Shown here piece by piece: positions 52,890 to 63,771 of a stretch of 64,000 nt of DNA. Both the position numbers and the translations under genes were made by a program. How positions within the stretch are numbered: the stretch's first letter is position 1; the number at the start of each line of letters is the position of its first letter. The stretch is from the NCBI GenBank assembly GCA_015680685.1, contig MNCI01003028.1, positions 62,753-126,752 of the forward strand, written 5' to 3'. Under the pieces are notes generated by a model. The model searched no databases. It saw only the letters and a list, made by a program, of their open reading frames with translations, and was not told where the DNA came from. The stretch comes from Gnetum montanum. Lineage: Eukaryota; Streptophyta; Gnetopsida; Gnetales; Gnetaceae.

Positions 52890-53890
52890 TGAACCCTTAG
52901 GGTTGATTGAGAAAATAATAAATAAGAATACATTGCACACTGAACAGAAAAGTATGTCTCCTTGTTCGTATGAAAGCACCTCACTACCTAGGTCTGAAAT
53001 AAGAAACAATCAATGGTGTAATACACATGATGTTGATCCACAAGTCCCTCAACAAGTTCAATTGGTATATATTCATCCCAATTAGTATATACCAGACTTC
53101 ACCTTTATCCTCCATCAATATAAACAATTGCATTGGCAAGACTTAGAAGGTAACATAGCATTACCTCCCGATCATTCAATCCCAAGCATGCATCTTCATA
53201 CTCTCACACGAATTGACATGCTGCACTTGCATGCAAAATACGTTGTGCAAGATCAAAACTTGAGAGAATACCATCCTACAGAGGCACAACATCAAAGGGA
53301 CTTGCAACAAGAGAGACATCATAAGTCTTTGAAGGGTAAGTGGTCTTAAGATGTCCCACATGTTTTAAGAAAAAATGAGGGTGGTGAACCTACCTCAAGC
53401 AGTTGCCCACACAACGATGTTCCTCCCCTTGACTTTGGCCAAGGTGTTGTGTATCAGAACCTTCATTCCACTATTTATAACCTAGGTTTTGATACCGACA
53501 GGCACAAAGGATCTAATAAAGGATCTAATAAATGCACAAAGGGTATGAACAAGGGTCTAATAAAGGTGGACATTTTGATCACAATTGCGATCGAGGCCAA
53601 TATCGTAGAAGAGAAGATAGTAGACACCGTCATGGTGATGGTTCTCCTTCTTCTTCACCTTCATCATCTCCTTCACCCTTTCCTTCAATATCCGAATGTG
53701 TTCATAAAGAAAAAGACTATGGGGATAAAGGTAGGAAAAGTGGAAGTCATAGATGAAATAGCCGAGAAAGGGGATGAGGGAACTCTAGAGAGTTACGACA
53801 TAGAAGAAGGGAGAGTAGGGAATAACGTAGGCATCATAGACGTCATGGATGAGATGATTATGATGAACCCCTATTTGCTACTCGAAGTAT
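52890..53890 (+). pseudogene. N-terminal gag region of element E
   Basis: Plus-strand frames (52903-53085, 53128-53349, 53449-53901) probably formed one reading frame. They encode a His/Gln-rich segment (VPQQVQLVYIHPN, EAQHQRDLQQERHHK), then a Gly/Lys/Asn-rich part where GGATCTAATAAA repeats near 53505-53535. A serine/proline stretch (DGSPSSSPSSSPSPFPS, 53640-53695) and an Arg-rich stretch follow. Such a disordered N-terminus before the gag core is usual in Athila elements. Frameshifts separate the pieces. Confidence 0.55.
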
Positions 53891-54820
53891 GTTGGACATA
53901 ACTGAGGCTATTAGAATTCCAACAAGGCATTAGAAAGATAGTAGGATTAAGAGATTAGATATGAACAAAATCCCATGATTTGAAGGGGAATACAATGCTA
54001 ATCCTTAGAATCATTTACAAGAATTCCATGATGCGTGTGCCTTACAGAACATAGAGAATGAATGGAAAAAACTTAAGTTGTTTCCATGAAGATTAGTTAA
54101 AGTAGTAGAAAGCTGGTACCGGTCTTTAGAATAGAAATCCATTCGTAGGTGGAGTACTATGTTAGAACTATTTAATGACAAGTACCAAACATACTCTTGA
54201 GTGTCTAACTTGCCAAAGAAAATCCAAGGCTAGAAACAAGGAAGACATGAACCCTTAGATGCTTCCATGGGCTGATATTATAAACTATTACACTATATTC
54301 CTAGCCATGGCTATTCGCAAAGGGATCAACTGCACCATCTTATGGATGGGCTTAGGCATGAAACGAGAAGAACACTTGGGACTTATGCCCAAGGAAGACT
54401 ATCTGAGCTTAGCTCCCATCAAATTCAAAGACTAGTGGAGCAAGTTGCTAAGGAAGAAGGTGAGCTATGGAAGAGAGAAAATGTATAAGAGTATAACTGA
54501 GATCCTTCCCTTTGGAAGAGGGGACTAAGATTTTGTGAGGATGAAGAAGGGTCACCACTTGAATAGATGGTGAATAGGAAAACTTTGCCTATCCAGAAGA
54601 TGACATCAAAAGTTTTGGAAAAGGTAGACCAAATGTGGGATTCCCTAGACATTAGATTCCATACTATTCTTAAAATAGTAGAGGAGTATAGAGAGCAAGG
54701 TAGTGAGAAAAGAAAAAAGAAAGAGGCTAAACATGCACGTAGCAAGGGTAAGGACAAAGTTACCATAATCTCACATCTGTAGAAGTCTGGGGTGTATGCA
54801 CTCAACCCATGATTAAACAA
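53891..54820 (+). pseudogene. gag core of element E (Athila type)
   Basis: The frame starts near ATRSMLDITEAIRIPT (53879-53925), and the core follows with FEGEYNANP, HLQEFHDAC and LKLFP, the family's F.G.....P..HL..F...C......LF blocks. W..SLE....I..W..M...F..KY (54110-54185) completes the capsid signature. A later acidic/basic helix (EKVDQMWDSLDIRFHTILKI, 54619-54678) and a Lys/Arg-rich end (RKKKEAKHARSKGKDK) follow. In-frame stops at several CGA, CAA and TGG-like positions break it. Confidence 0.75.
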
Positions 54821-55489
54821 AAGAAAAAAAACCCAAAGGTTACCTTATCCTCAAGGTAACCTAAGAAGTTCCACCAACCCTTAACATATTATCCTAGTGG
54901 AACTCCACCACAACTGATTGAGCAATATCAATAGTGGTAGCACCCACAATCATAGGGAATGCCACCACCAAGGCAACAATATCCTTACTAACAACCTAAC
55001 TCGTATGGATATTATGTACAGCAACCAGTCTCCCCATGTGACTCTACTGGTCACGTCACTCCTCAACCTCACTACCAAGCCCATGAGTATTATGGGACTC
55101 CCTATTCTAGAGGTGATATTCCACAAGCATATCATTCTTCTCATCTCACCACATCTCTTCCACCAATAGCTCCACTACCACCCACTCCCACAATGCAAGG
55201 TGAAATCCCTACCCAGTTGCAACAACGTAATGCCATGAGGGCTGTTAACTCTCATCCTACTATTGGTTCCAACAACCACATGAAGAAAAGACCTTTTTTT
55301 AGAACCAACAGTCCAACCAAGCCCTTGCAATCACAAGTAGCTGATTCCTTAGATGCCTCAGTATTAATCAAAACTTTGGAGCCCCCTTCAACCTAACCAC
55401 CACACTTAATGGATACGGTCATGCTAACACATGTCATCACTATCTAGATCATATTTGGCCACCTTCCCAAGAAATTATCTAATCTTGGG

Positions 55490-55960
55490 AGTCCTCTGAT
55501 ATACTTACAAATCACTGGAAATGCATCATGAAAGGCTCTTTTGGATTCAGGTTCCGGTGTGACCTTGATTTCTAAAGAAATGTACAAGTCTTGGAACCTG
55601 CCTCCATTGAAAAAGAGCAACATCCATCTAGAGTTGGCTAACCAGTCCATCACTGTCCCATTGGGACTAGTGGAAGACATTGTTACTACTATTTCTGAGT
55701 GGTCGTACCCAATTGACTTCCTAGTGATTTAGGTAAATAACAATAAGGGGGAATTTCCAATAATAATAGGAAGAGCATGGCTAAGCACCATCAACACACA
55801 CCTAGGAATCCATAATTTTTCTCTAGAAATATCAAAGAAAAATACATTCAGAAAGATCAAGAAGAAGAAAGTTCCGTGCATCACATATAGTGACACAGGG
55901 TGTAATTGCATGCAAAGGTCATTATTTGTGCAAAGTTTAGCATTGCCTACATGCAATTAG
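55490..55960 (+). pseudogene. Aspartic protease of element E
   Basis: ALLDSGSGVTLISKEMYKSW (55532-55591) has the intact active-site triad DSG. IHLELANQSITVPLGLVEDI (55621-55680) and YPIDFLVI (55707-55730) are the typical Athila protease blocks (L.LAD.S...P.G..EDV...V....P.DF.V). After one stop, EFPIIIGRAWLST (55753-55790) is the LGRPFL block. Confidence 0.85.
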
Positions 55961-56399
55961 TGTCCACAAGTGATTAACATACAAAGATGCCTATATGTAG
56001 CAACCACATGATAGGAAGACACCTAGTGGCTGGTAGTTGATCAAGAAAGAAATTCACTCATATGCATGGAACCAACTGAGGGTTTGACTTGTGCTTACAT
56101 CGATAGCATAGACACATTAGAGTAAGTCCATTACCAACTTCCAAGTCTTAACCTTGAAAATATCAACTGGGGGAAGTGGAAATACTTGAGAAATTTAAGT
56201 AGGAGCCCTTGGAGCTGAAACCATTGCCCATTGGTATGGAATACACATTCTTTAAAAATGGAAAATTAGTAATTATCAATGCTAAGCTTGCTCTTCAATA
56301 GAAAGAAGAACTGTTGAAAGTAATAAATAAATGGTCGGAAGCCTTCACTTGATCATATCCCAAATTAACTGGAATAGATCCTAGGATATGCCAATATAG

Positions 56400-57300
56400 A
56401 ATTTACACTGATCCCTCCATGAAGCCTCGAAGATAACCATAGAGGCAATTGAACCCTAAGTTGAAGCAAGTAGTTAAGGAAGAAATCGAATAGCTTCTCA
56501 AGGCTAGATTCATATACCCCATTGCTGATAGCGAATGGGTTAGCCCCTTAGTTATTATGCCTAATAAGGAAGGAAAATGGAGGGTATGCATAGATTTCAG
56601 GCTACTAAATATGGCAACATTCAAAGATCACTTTCCATTTCCATTTGTCGACCAAGTCTTAGACACCATCATAGGGCATCGCTATTACAGTTTTTTGGAT
56701 GGATATAGTAGATATAACCAAATACAAATAGCCCCAGAAGACCAAGCCAAGACTACGCTCACCAATCCTTAGGGAATGTTCATATACAAATAGATGCTAT
56801 TTGGCTTGTGTAATGCCCTTGCAACATTTTAATAACTAGTTCTAAGCATATTCCAATAGTAGATAGGGAATGGCATGGAGGTCTTTATGGATGACTTCTC
56901 GACTTATGGAGCAAACTTTGATCAAGCCTTGGACCGGTTTGAGGAAGTTTTAAAAAGATGTGTAGAAACCAATTTGAGGCTCAACTAGTAGAAAAGCCAT
57001 TTGATGGTCCAAGAAGGTGTAGTACTAAGGCACAAAATCTCACACACAGGGATAGAGGTAGACCTCGGGAAAATCAAAATTATCCAAGGAATTACTCATC
57101 AATCAGAAATTGTCAAATATATTTGGTCATTTCTTGGATATATTGGCTACTATAGGAGATTTATTGAGAACTTTTCAAAGGTTTCCAAACCATTGGTGGA
57201 ATTAACAAAAAAGGACGTACCTTTCAAGTGGACCAGGGAATGTGAATTAGCTTTCCAAACTCTAAAATAGAAGCTAGTAGAAACACCCATTCTACAAGCT
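56400..57300 (+). pseudogene. Reverse transcriptase of element E
   Basis: LKQVVKEEIE....LLKARFIYPIADSEWVSPL (56460-56550) leads into IMPNKEGKWRVCIDFRLLN (56553-56610). FPFPFVDQVLDTIIGHRYYS (56635-56695) and FLDGYSRYNQIQIAPEDQAK hold the first catalytic Asp. MLFGLCNALATF matches the MPFGLCNAPATF block. VFMDDFSTYGANFDQAL (56881-56930) keeps both Asp of the Athila catalytic FMDDF. The thumb has VLRHKIS and IWSFLGYIGYYRRFIENFSK (57121-57180). Stops such as the one after TLTNP are TAG/TAA. Confidence 0.9.
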
Positions 57301-57700
57301 CCTGACTAGTCCAAGCCATTCCATTTCATGACTAACACATCCAACTATGCTTTAGGAGTTGTACTTACATAGTTAGATGACCAAAAGCATCCTTATTACA
57401 TCCACTGTGCAAGTAGAAGTATCGCTGGTGCACAACTTAACTACACTACCATAGAGAAAGAATTAATGGCTGTAGTGTTTGCACTAGAAATGTTTAGACA
57501 CTATGTATTGGGATATAAAGTATATATACATACAAATCATAGTGCAATCTATTTCCTCATGAATAAGCCAATGGTAAGCCCTCGTATCATACGATGGCTT
57601 GTAATCTTACAAGAGGTCAATCTTACGATGATCGATCGTAAAGGCACCAAGAATGTAGTTGCTGATCATTTATCTCAGTTGCAATGGGATAACAAAGAGG
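57301..57700 (+). pseudogene. RNase H of element E
   Basis: FHFMTNTSNYALGVVLT (57322-57372) corresponds to the F.L..DAS..A.GAVL block; the first Asp is changed to Asn. HCASRSIAGAQLNYTTIEKE (57400-57460) keeps the Y...EKE block. The open frame 57466-57786 continues with VYIHTNHSAIYFLM (usual TDH.AL..L; Asp to Asn), RWLVILQEVNLTMIDRKG and NVVADHLSQL, the AD.LSRL end. Confidence 0.85.
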
Positions 57701-57789
57701 ATGAATATCCAATTTTTGATTATTTCCTTGATGAATTCCTCTTTGCAGGTGTAGTGAATAATCAATCACCCATAGAGATAAACTAGTAT

Positions 57790-58935
57790 AGGAGCATTCT
57801 TACTTATCTCCTCACCCAACAAACACCACAAGAGTTAAACCTTAAGAAGAAACAACAGTTTCTTCATTGAGCCAAGTACTTTTTGGAGATCAATGGAAAA
57901 ATTTACAAAGTGTTTCCTAATGGCTTGGTTTGATGGTGTGTTCTCGAAATAGATCAACTGCGAGTTCTCCAAGATGCTCATGAGGGTCCTTATGGGGGTC
58001 ATTAAGCTAGGAGATGAATGGACATCAAGATCCTGCTTGCAAGATATTATTGGCCTACATTATTTCGGGATGCCCATCATTTCATCCAATCTTGTAAGTA
58101 CTATCAACCTGATGAGGGAATGATTGCTAGAATGGAGGGTCCACAATAATGGATTCAACCATTAGAACCCTTCGACATTTGGGGAATTTATTTTATGGGG
58201 CCAATTACACCAATGTCCAATGAAAAAGATTATATTATTGTTGCCATTGATTACCTAACAAAATGGGCCAAAGCAGCTACTGTTAAATATTGTACATCAT
58301 CTACAGTTGCACAATTTGTTCAACAAAAAATCATAAGCAAGTTTGGTGTGCCATGTGCACTTATTTCAGACAATCGTACATACTTCATTGGTGCAAATTT
58401 TCAAAAATTAATGCAACTCTTAGGGGTTGAGCATAAATTGACTACACCATACCAGCCCCAAGTGAATGGTCAAGTAGAAGTTTATGAAGATATTGACAAG
58501 AACCATTAGCAAGTTTAGGCGAGATTAGAGCACTAAACTAAACAATGCTCTTTTGGCATACCGCTACACATGGAAACTCCCTACAGGCTACTCTCCCTAT
58601 GAGTTAGTGTATGATAAATTACCAATGCTTCCCATTAAAATTGAGCTCTATACACTATCCATGGCATGTGATCTCAACCTTGACCTTGATTTAGCATAGA
58701 AACAATGGTTACTAATCCTTAACTTGCTAGAGGAAAATTGATTAGCTGCCTTGTCATCTAATGAATTGCACAAGGCCTTCAATAAACAACATCATGACCT
58801 GAGAATTAGAAAAGTTAAATATCAACTAGGAGATAAGGTTCTCTACTGGAATCTCACACATGTGACACAACGTACTAAATTTCAAACACTATGGTAAGGA
58901 TCTTATATTATTTATGCAACTTTTCCTTTAGGGGC
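57790..58935 (+). pseudogene. Integrase of element E
   Basis: The zinc domain has DAHEGPYGGH (57972-58003) and HHFIQSCKYYQ (58076-58110), where the second Cys is Tyr. The core has EPFDIWGIYFMGPI near 58165-58205: the usual WGIDFMGP Asp is Tyr. The frame 58195-58509 then gives YIIVAIDYLTKWAKAA, ALISDNRTYFIGANFQKLM (second Asp kept) and QPQVNGQVEVYED (Glu kept). Past a frameshift, ALLAYRYTWKLPTGYSPYEL (58545-58600) and YQLGDKVLYWN (58820) complete the C-terminal region. Loss of the first catalytic Asp alone would inactivate it. Confidence 0.88.
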
Positions 58936-60999
58936 CATGACAATATACAAACCTGAGAGCCTAGACAAGAAATTTTTGATCAACGTGCAACAAACCAAAC
59001 CTTTCAATGAGCTTAGGACTACTAGTACACATGCTATCTCTGTTGATGGACAATCCTACTCACTATTTTGGATCTCCTCCTTCCAACTTAGTCATGGGGG
59101 AGATGGCTACCTATGCTAACCATTCTAGGCCTTTAGTTCTTTTTGAATTTTTGTTTTACACATTCTTTCAAATTTTCTTATTTTTATTTTACACCATCGT
59201 TCATGTTTTTATTGTTTCTTTGTTTGCTTGATTTACTTTTATTCATCATCTAATAAGAGCTCATGATGGTGGATTGAATTATATCATATTGATTGCTAAT
59301 GTTTGATTTTTACCTTTGAATTATGATGCTAATATTCAGGTATGGTTCTTTTGGTAAAACAGGCAATGATTCCATGTTGTCCACTCATCCATACAACTCT
59401 ATGGTCTCCTTTGTCTTGGAACTATACAGTCCCCTTTTCCTAAGTAAACTTGTTAATGAATTAGTGGTTGGATATTTTTCAAATCAAGGAAAGACTCAAA
59501 GGATGAAAAGGGTATGACTTCAAGGGGATTCGATGCATTGGTGCTGGCCATTCTCTTGGGTGCTTGGATGCTTTTTCTTAGGTTTTCTACCATTCTAACA
59601 TTGTTCAAAAATCAAGAAGCTGAGTGAATAAAAATAAGTCTTTGCATGGTGTGGTTTTCATAAAAATAAAAAAAAATAAAAAAAAGGTGAGAATTCAAAG
59701 CATACCCCTTAGACATAATAAAGAAATATGGGCTATAAGCATTGGTTATGGCACCGAAAAGACATGTTACCCATGCCTGAAGGTTCCCTCTAACTAAGGC
59801 CCTTTCTCACTTCTTGCTTCTCCATCTCACTCTCCTTGGGATGGTGGTCACTCTTTATGGAAGCATTCTTGTGCCTCAAGAGGATGGATTGGCCAAGTGT
59901 ATTGATTCGAGGTCACTGAATGTGGTTGGTTTGAGTCTAGATTTGGGATGAGTTCTACTCAGTTATCTTAACCATGAAATACACAAGGGGCTTTACACAA
60001 CCTTGTTTTTGGGATTCCATTCCATTCTCTCCTCTCCATCTTTCTTTTCATTTTCCACCTCATTGTTGATTTTATCATTAGTCTATTCTGGGTTGACGCA
60101 TTTTTTTTCTTTGGTGAATTCTTATGGGTAAGTTTTTAACTCTTGCTTCCAAATGACATTCCTAGAGCCTATGGACTCTTTGGTTTGTGGGTTTGTTAGG
60201 GCACAAAGGGCATGAGCCTACTTTGGGAAGGACCCACTAGCATTTCTATTTGGTGCAATTGTTAACTTCTTTCCCTAAACATTTCCTACAATCAATCATT
60301 TCTTGTTTCATCCCCAACCATGACATCCATTTTATTAGCGTTGTCGTTGATATATTTAATCTTTCTTGTTCCTCATGTTTTTCCATTTTATAGCTACCGA
60401 AGGTTCGCTCTTAGTCATGGGTACCCTGGCACAAATTTTTTAATTTTTTTCCATTTTACTAATTGCCTAACCCCTGCACCTTGGATAGTTGCTAGTGATA
60501 AATCTTCGAACTAGTTTCTGCCATACCCACAACTCATCCAATGCGCTTCATATTGAGGCAAGGTATCAATTCCATTGTAGATTATCTATCCTTGCTCACT
60601 TGTGATTGTGTTGTATGTGTAGATGGTGATCATACAAACAATGGATTGGTCTTGGAGGAAGCACTTAGGATGGACCAGAACTAGAGCATTTATAAAAGTA
60701 GCAAGTTTGGTGGCATGGCTATGGATAAACAACAAAAGGTACAATCTCAACAGTGGTGGCAACACGCTTCATCTTCTTTCTCTCTCTTTCTCTTCAAGCT
60801 GCCAAATAAAGGCCTGGATGTCATTTAGTATGAGTGTTCACCACATTGGTCATGAACACTAATGTTGTAATATGCTTATTGATCCGCTCACTAGGCACAT
60901 TGAGTCTATCATCCCATTCCACTGTTAGTTGTCAATTAGTCAATAACCCCATACCTTCCCAATATTTTATAAGGAAATTGAGGACGAGTTTTCATTCAG
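58936..60999 (+). other. Region between integrase and 3' LTR of element E
   Basis: Plus-strand frames 59007-59231, 59323-59517, 60320-60514 and 60623-60862 are short. The first two encode hydrophobic, Phe-rich stretches, but I find no signal peptide followed by a long ectodomain. Some Athila elements carry an env-like gene here; I cannot support one. T-rich tracts and an A-rich run at 59667-59685 are visible. No other structure is evident. Confidence 0.5.
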
Positions 61000-61010
61000 T
61001 TGTGGGGGTA
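61000..61010 (+). other. Polypurine tract region of element E
   Basis: TTGTGGGGGTA directly precedes the 3' LTR start TGATGAG. The G-run is the likely plus-strand primer, as in other Athila elements that end with a T..GGGGG tract. Confidence 0.75.
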
Positions 61011-61898
61011 TGATGAGAGTGGTTACTCTAATGGTTTATTCTAATTATTAGAGAAGTTACTATAGCGGTTTATTCTAATTATTAGAGTAGTCACTCTAGC
61101 GATTTATTCTAATCATTAGAGTGGTTACTCTAATTATTAGAGTAATTGCTCCCAAGCCTATAAATACAGTGCCCAGGCACACAATTGAGAAGAAAGTCTT
61201 TTAGCAGTCAAGTAGCAAAACTCTTGTAGTCTTTTTGAAAGTTGGAGTATTTTCCAAGTGCCTGTAGCAAGAGGTCTAAGTCTGGATGGATCTTTATTCA
61301 AGCATTATGTACTTGCACACACCTTGTGTATGGAAATAAAGATGAGCTCTTTGATTCATCCTTGTAGCACTTGAGATTTTTTTTCTTATGCATTTATTCT
61401 ATTTTATTTTATGCACTTTACATTTCTGTTATTAGCACAATAATTCATTTTGATCAATTAAGCAAATCATTAAATTATACAAGCACGACTACTTCGAGCA
61501 TGCATGTAATGCTTGGTAACCTAGTAACGATTAGTGTTTGGTAATCCCAGCAGTGTTGCACTAGTTTAGGATGTGTACAATAAGTGGGAATGGACGCTGG
61601 TGTTAGGATTAATTAGAACTTAGTTAATGAGTAGTTAAGTTAAATTAGTCACTTAGTTACCTCTCTCCTTCCCTATTAGTGTAGGACATAAAAACATAAA
61701 AGCTATAAATATCATATGCCTTAAGCTTACTTAACCATACAATCATGACATATAAGTAAGCTTGAGAAGGCAACGATCAACCAACCTGTCCTTGTTCCAT
61801 AAGGACACATAAGCACTTAGTCCTTGAAATTCAACCGGATCTTGCATGAAACACTCATATTCGTATGGTTGAGCATAGCGGTACCTTGCCTCTCATCA
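61011..61898 (+). repeat. 3' LTR of element E
   Basis: 888 bp, aligned with the 5' LTR along its length, including the 34-bp array, the TATA box at 61159 and the end CTCATCA. It is followed directly by the TTTAG duplication. Confidence 0.93.
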
Positions 61899-61903
61899 TT
61901 TAG

Positions 61904-62570
61904 GATAATCCTTCTTTATGTGTCCTTTCTTTTGCATAAAAAGCATGGATTCCTTCTTAATATCAACTTGTGTAGGCAATTTGACCTTCCACTTGCCTCT
62001 GGCTTGTTCTTTATTCTTTTCTTATGTGACTAGATACACGCTCTCTTTCACTTCCATCACAAGTCTATCTTCTTCTTGCACACACATGGTCATTAGTTCA
62101 TTGATTGACCATTTGTCCCTATGTGTATTATAAGAAATCTTAAAGAGTCCATACTATGGTGGAAGCATGTTTAAGATATAGTGCAAAAGGAAATATTCTA
62201 ACATCTCAACATCAAGTGTTTTGAGTTGAGTTTCTATATCCCTCATTTGCATGATGTGCTTACACACATTACAAATTTCAATGAGCTTTATGGATGAGAA
62301 CTTCATTATTAAGGTTCTAGCTAATGCTTTGTTTGATGACTCAAATTGTTCATCAATTGCTTTTAACAAAATGTGCACATTGTCATACTATTCTAGTGAA
62401 CTACGCATACCAACTGAGATCTTGGTTTTTATGAACATGACATAGAGATGATTATATTGCACCCATTTTTCATAATTACCAATATCATTTGGATGGCTAG
62501 TTGTTGTAATAATAGGTGGTTTATCGTTACAGATAGCATAATCAATGTCCATCTATCCTAAATGAAGAAA
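61904..62570 (-). pseudogene. gag of element D (Copia type)
   Basis: The minus-strand frame begins near 62560 with MDIDYAI. The open segment 62378-62154 reads HILLKAIDEQFESSNKALAR, TLIMKFSSIKL and HIMQMRDIETQLKTLDVEM, the UBN2-type Copia gag blocks. HYILNMLPP, then YNTH.DKWSINELMTMCVQE, EE and RL follow to about 62080. The zinc knuckle remnant MLFMQKKGHIKKDYPK (61950-61904) has lost its cysteines. It ends exactly at the target duplication of element E; the next codons of the same frame are at 51931. Confidence 0.85.
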
Positions 62571-63321
62571 AATTCTCTCCTTTCATACCATATAATTATC
62601 ACCCTTTAATTTAGGAATGTCACATTTAAAATTAGAATAACTTACAGGTTATACAATTGCATAATTAAACATGCTTATGTCACTAAATTTGATGTTAAAA
62701 TACCATAAGACATGTTTACCAATGTAAATCATGTAAAAATATAAATCAAATGACATAAAATTGCCTATGGACTAAATTTTAATTTAAACAGATTCATATA
62801 TCCTTATGATGAAATTGTTAAATTATATTCTTTTTCTTAATCCCTATGGGAAAATTAAGGAAAATAATTAAACTTATCATCCTAATTAATCACATTAAAT
62901 ACAATAAAAAATTCTTGTGTGATAAAGTTTATTATTTTACATATGATTAATCACAATTTAATTTTCCATATGTGATCCAAAACTTTTAACAATTTTGCAT
63001 AATTAAAGATGTTGTGGCTACTCTCTAATCTTACAAAAATAAAAATAAAAATAAAAATAACAAGTTATAATTTTATGTAAGAAAAACTATGCATTACAAA
63101 ATTTTTTAATATTCTTTAAATAAAGCAACTTTATTGATAGTTCAAAATCCAAAAATCACCTAAATGGGCACCTGTTAAGCCTTGCAGAAAGGACCCACAC
63201 AATCAATACTATAGAGGTTAGTAATTTTATAGGGATGTCCATCACAATCATAAATAGGCCTTCCACTTGCTAACTAGTAATGGCATCAAGACAAAGATAG
63301 AGATGAAGCTTCAATAACAAA
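62571..63321 (-). other. Leader of element D with AAAAT microsatellite
   Basis: AT-rich DNA between the gag start and the 5' LTR. It holds an (AAAAT)n run at 63035-63060. Next to the LTR, on the minus strand, TGTTATTGAAGCTTC (63306-63320) is a weak match to the initiator-Met type site TGGTATCAGAGC of plant Copia elements. No other frame is evident. Confidence 0.6.
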
Positions 63322-63478
63322 TGCAAAACAAAATTTTGTGAATTGCACATGAAATTAACATGCATAGATAATTGAAAATGCACAATGTAGAAGCAAATGG
63401 AACTGACCTTCAACTATTGATGCCTTGAATTAAACTTAACATTCAGATTCTTCTTTTATAGCAGCTCTACAACAATGG
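63322..63478 (-). repeat. Partial 5' LTR of element D
   Basis: It matches 47872-48035 of the 3' LTR, starting TGCAAAACAAAATTTTGTG. The match breaks off at 63478, exactly where TGATGAGAC begins another LTR. The remainder would be found beyond the window. Confidence 0.75.
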
Positions 63479-63771
63479 TGATGAGACGTGATTCGCATGA
63501 GCCACGATATCGTGTATGTGATATTGTAGCCGCCGCGATATTATGTCTTCCCTTGCGATGTCACGTACATGATATCGCGGTCCGCCGCCAAATCTATAAA
63601 TAAGAGGTGGCACTCCCCTTATTTTCCATCCTAGGCTAGAAGTAGGGAAACTCTGGCAGATTGATCACTCCAGAGATAGAATATTTTCCATGTGCCCGCA
63701 ATAAGAGTTCCCAAGTGAATGGATCTTTATTTGAGCAGCTTTGTACCTGAACGCAAGTTTTGTATGGTAAT
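63479..63771 (+). repeat. Athila-like LTR sequence F, first copy (truncated)
   Basis: It starts TGATGAGAC at the break in the Copia LTR. It has CpG-rich DNA with CGATATCG and CGCGATATT words, TATAAATA at 63595, and a downstream part that resembles the element E LTR (GAATGGATCTTTATTTGAGCA here, GGATGGATCTTTATTTGAGCA there). It stops after GTATGGTAA, where a second TGATGAGAC starts. The sequence corresponding to the rest of the LTR is missing here. Confidence 0.7.

Larger units (their letters stand above)
51932..61898 (+). mobile_element. Element E: Athila-like LTR retrotransposon inside element D
   Basis: LTRs 51932-52817 and 61011-61898 start TGATGAG and end CTCATCA, a perfect inverted terminal pair. 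The flanks are TTTAG on both sides (51927-51931 and 61899-61903), a perfect 5-bp target duplication. The primer-binding site TGGCGCCGTTGCTGGGGA is the tRNA-Asp type known from Athila elements. The interior holds gag, protease, reverse transcriptase, RNase H and integrase on the plus strand, then 2 kb without a clear gene and a polypurine tract. In the first 61 aligned LTR positions I count 9 differences, mostly transitions, so it is not recent. Many stops make it inactive. Confidence 0.93.
47872..63478 (-). mobile_element. Element D: Copia retrotransposon, interrupted by elements E and F
   Basis: On the minus strand the order is partial 5' LTR (63478-63322), degenerate primer-binding site, leader, gag (62570-61904), the inserted element E, protease, integrase, reverse transcriptase, RNase H, polypurine tract and 3' LTR (48371-47872). 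This is the standard Ty1/Copia order with integrase before RT. The 5' LTR is cut at 63478 by the start of another LTR. Stops of the CAA/CAG/TGG-derived kind are spread through the pol. No target duplication can be checked because the right end is outside the window. Confidence 0.85.

Noticed and set aside
53532-53756. Ser/Pro-rich frame as a separate gene
   Set aside because: It is one frame of the frameshifted gag N-terminus of element E and lies in line with the gag core.
58936-60999. Possible env-like gene of the Athila element
   Set aside because: Frames are short, with scattered hydrophobic stretches only. No signal peptide, long ectodomain or C-terminal anchor could be supported.
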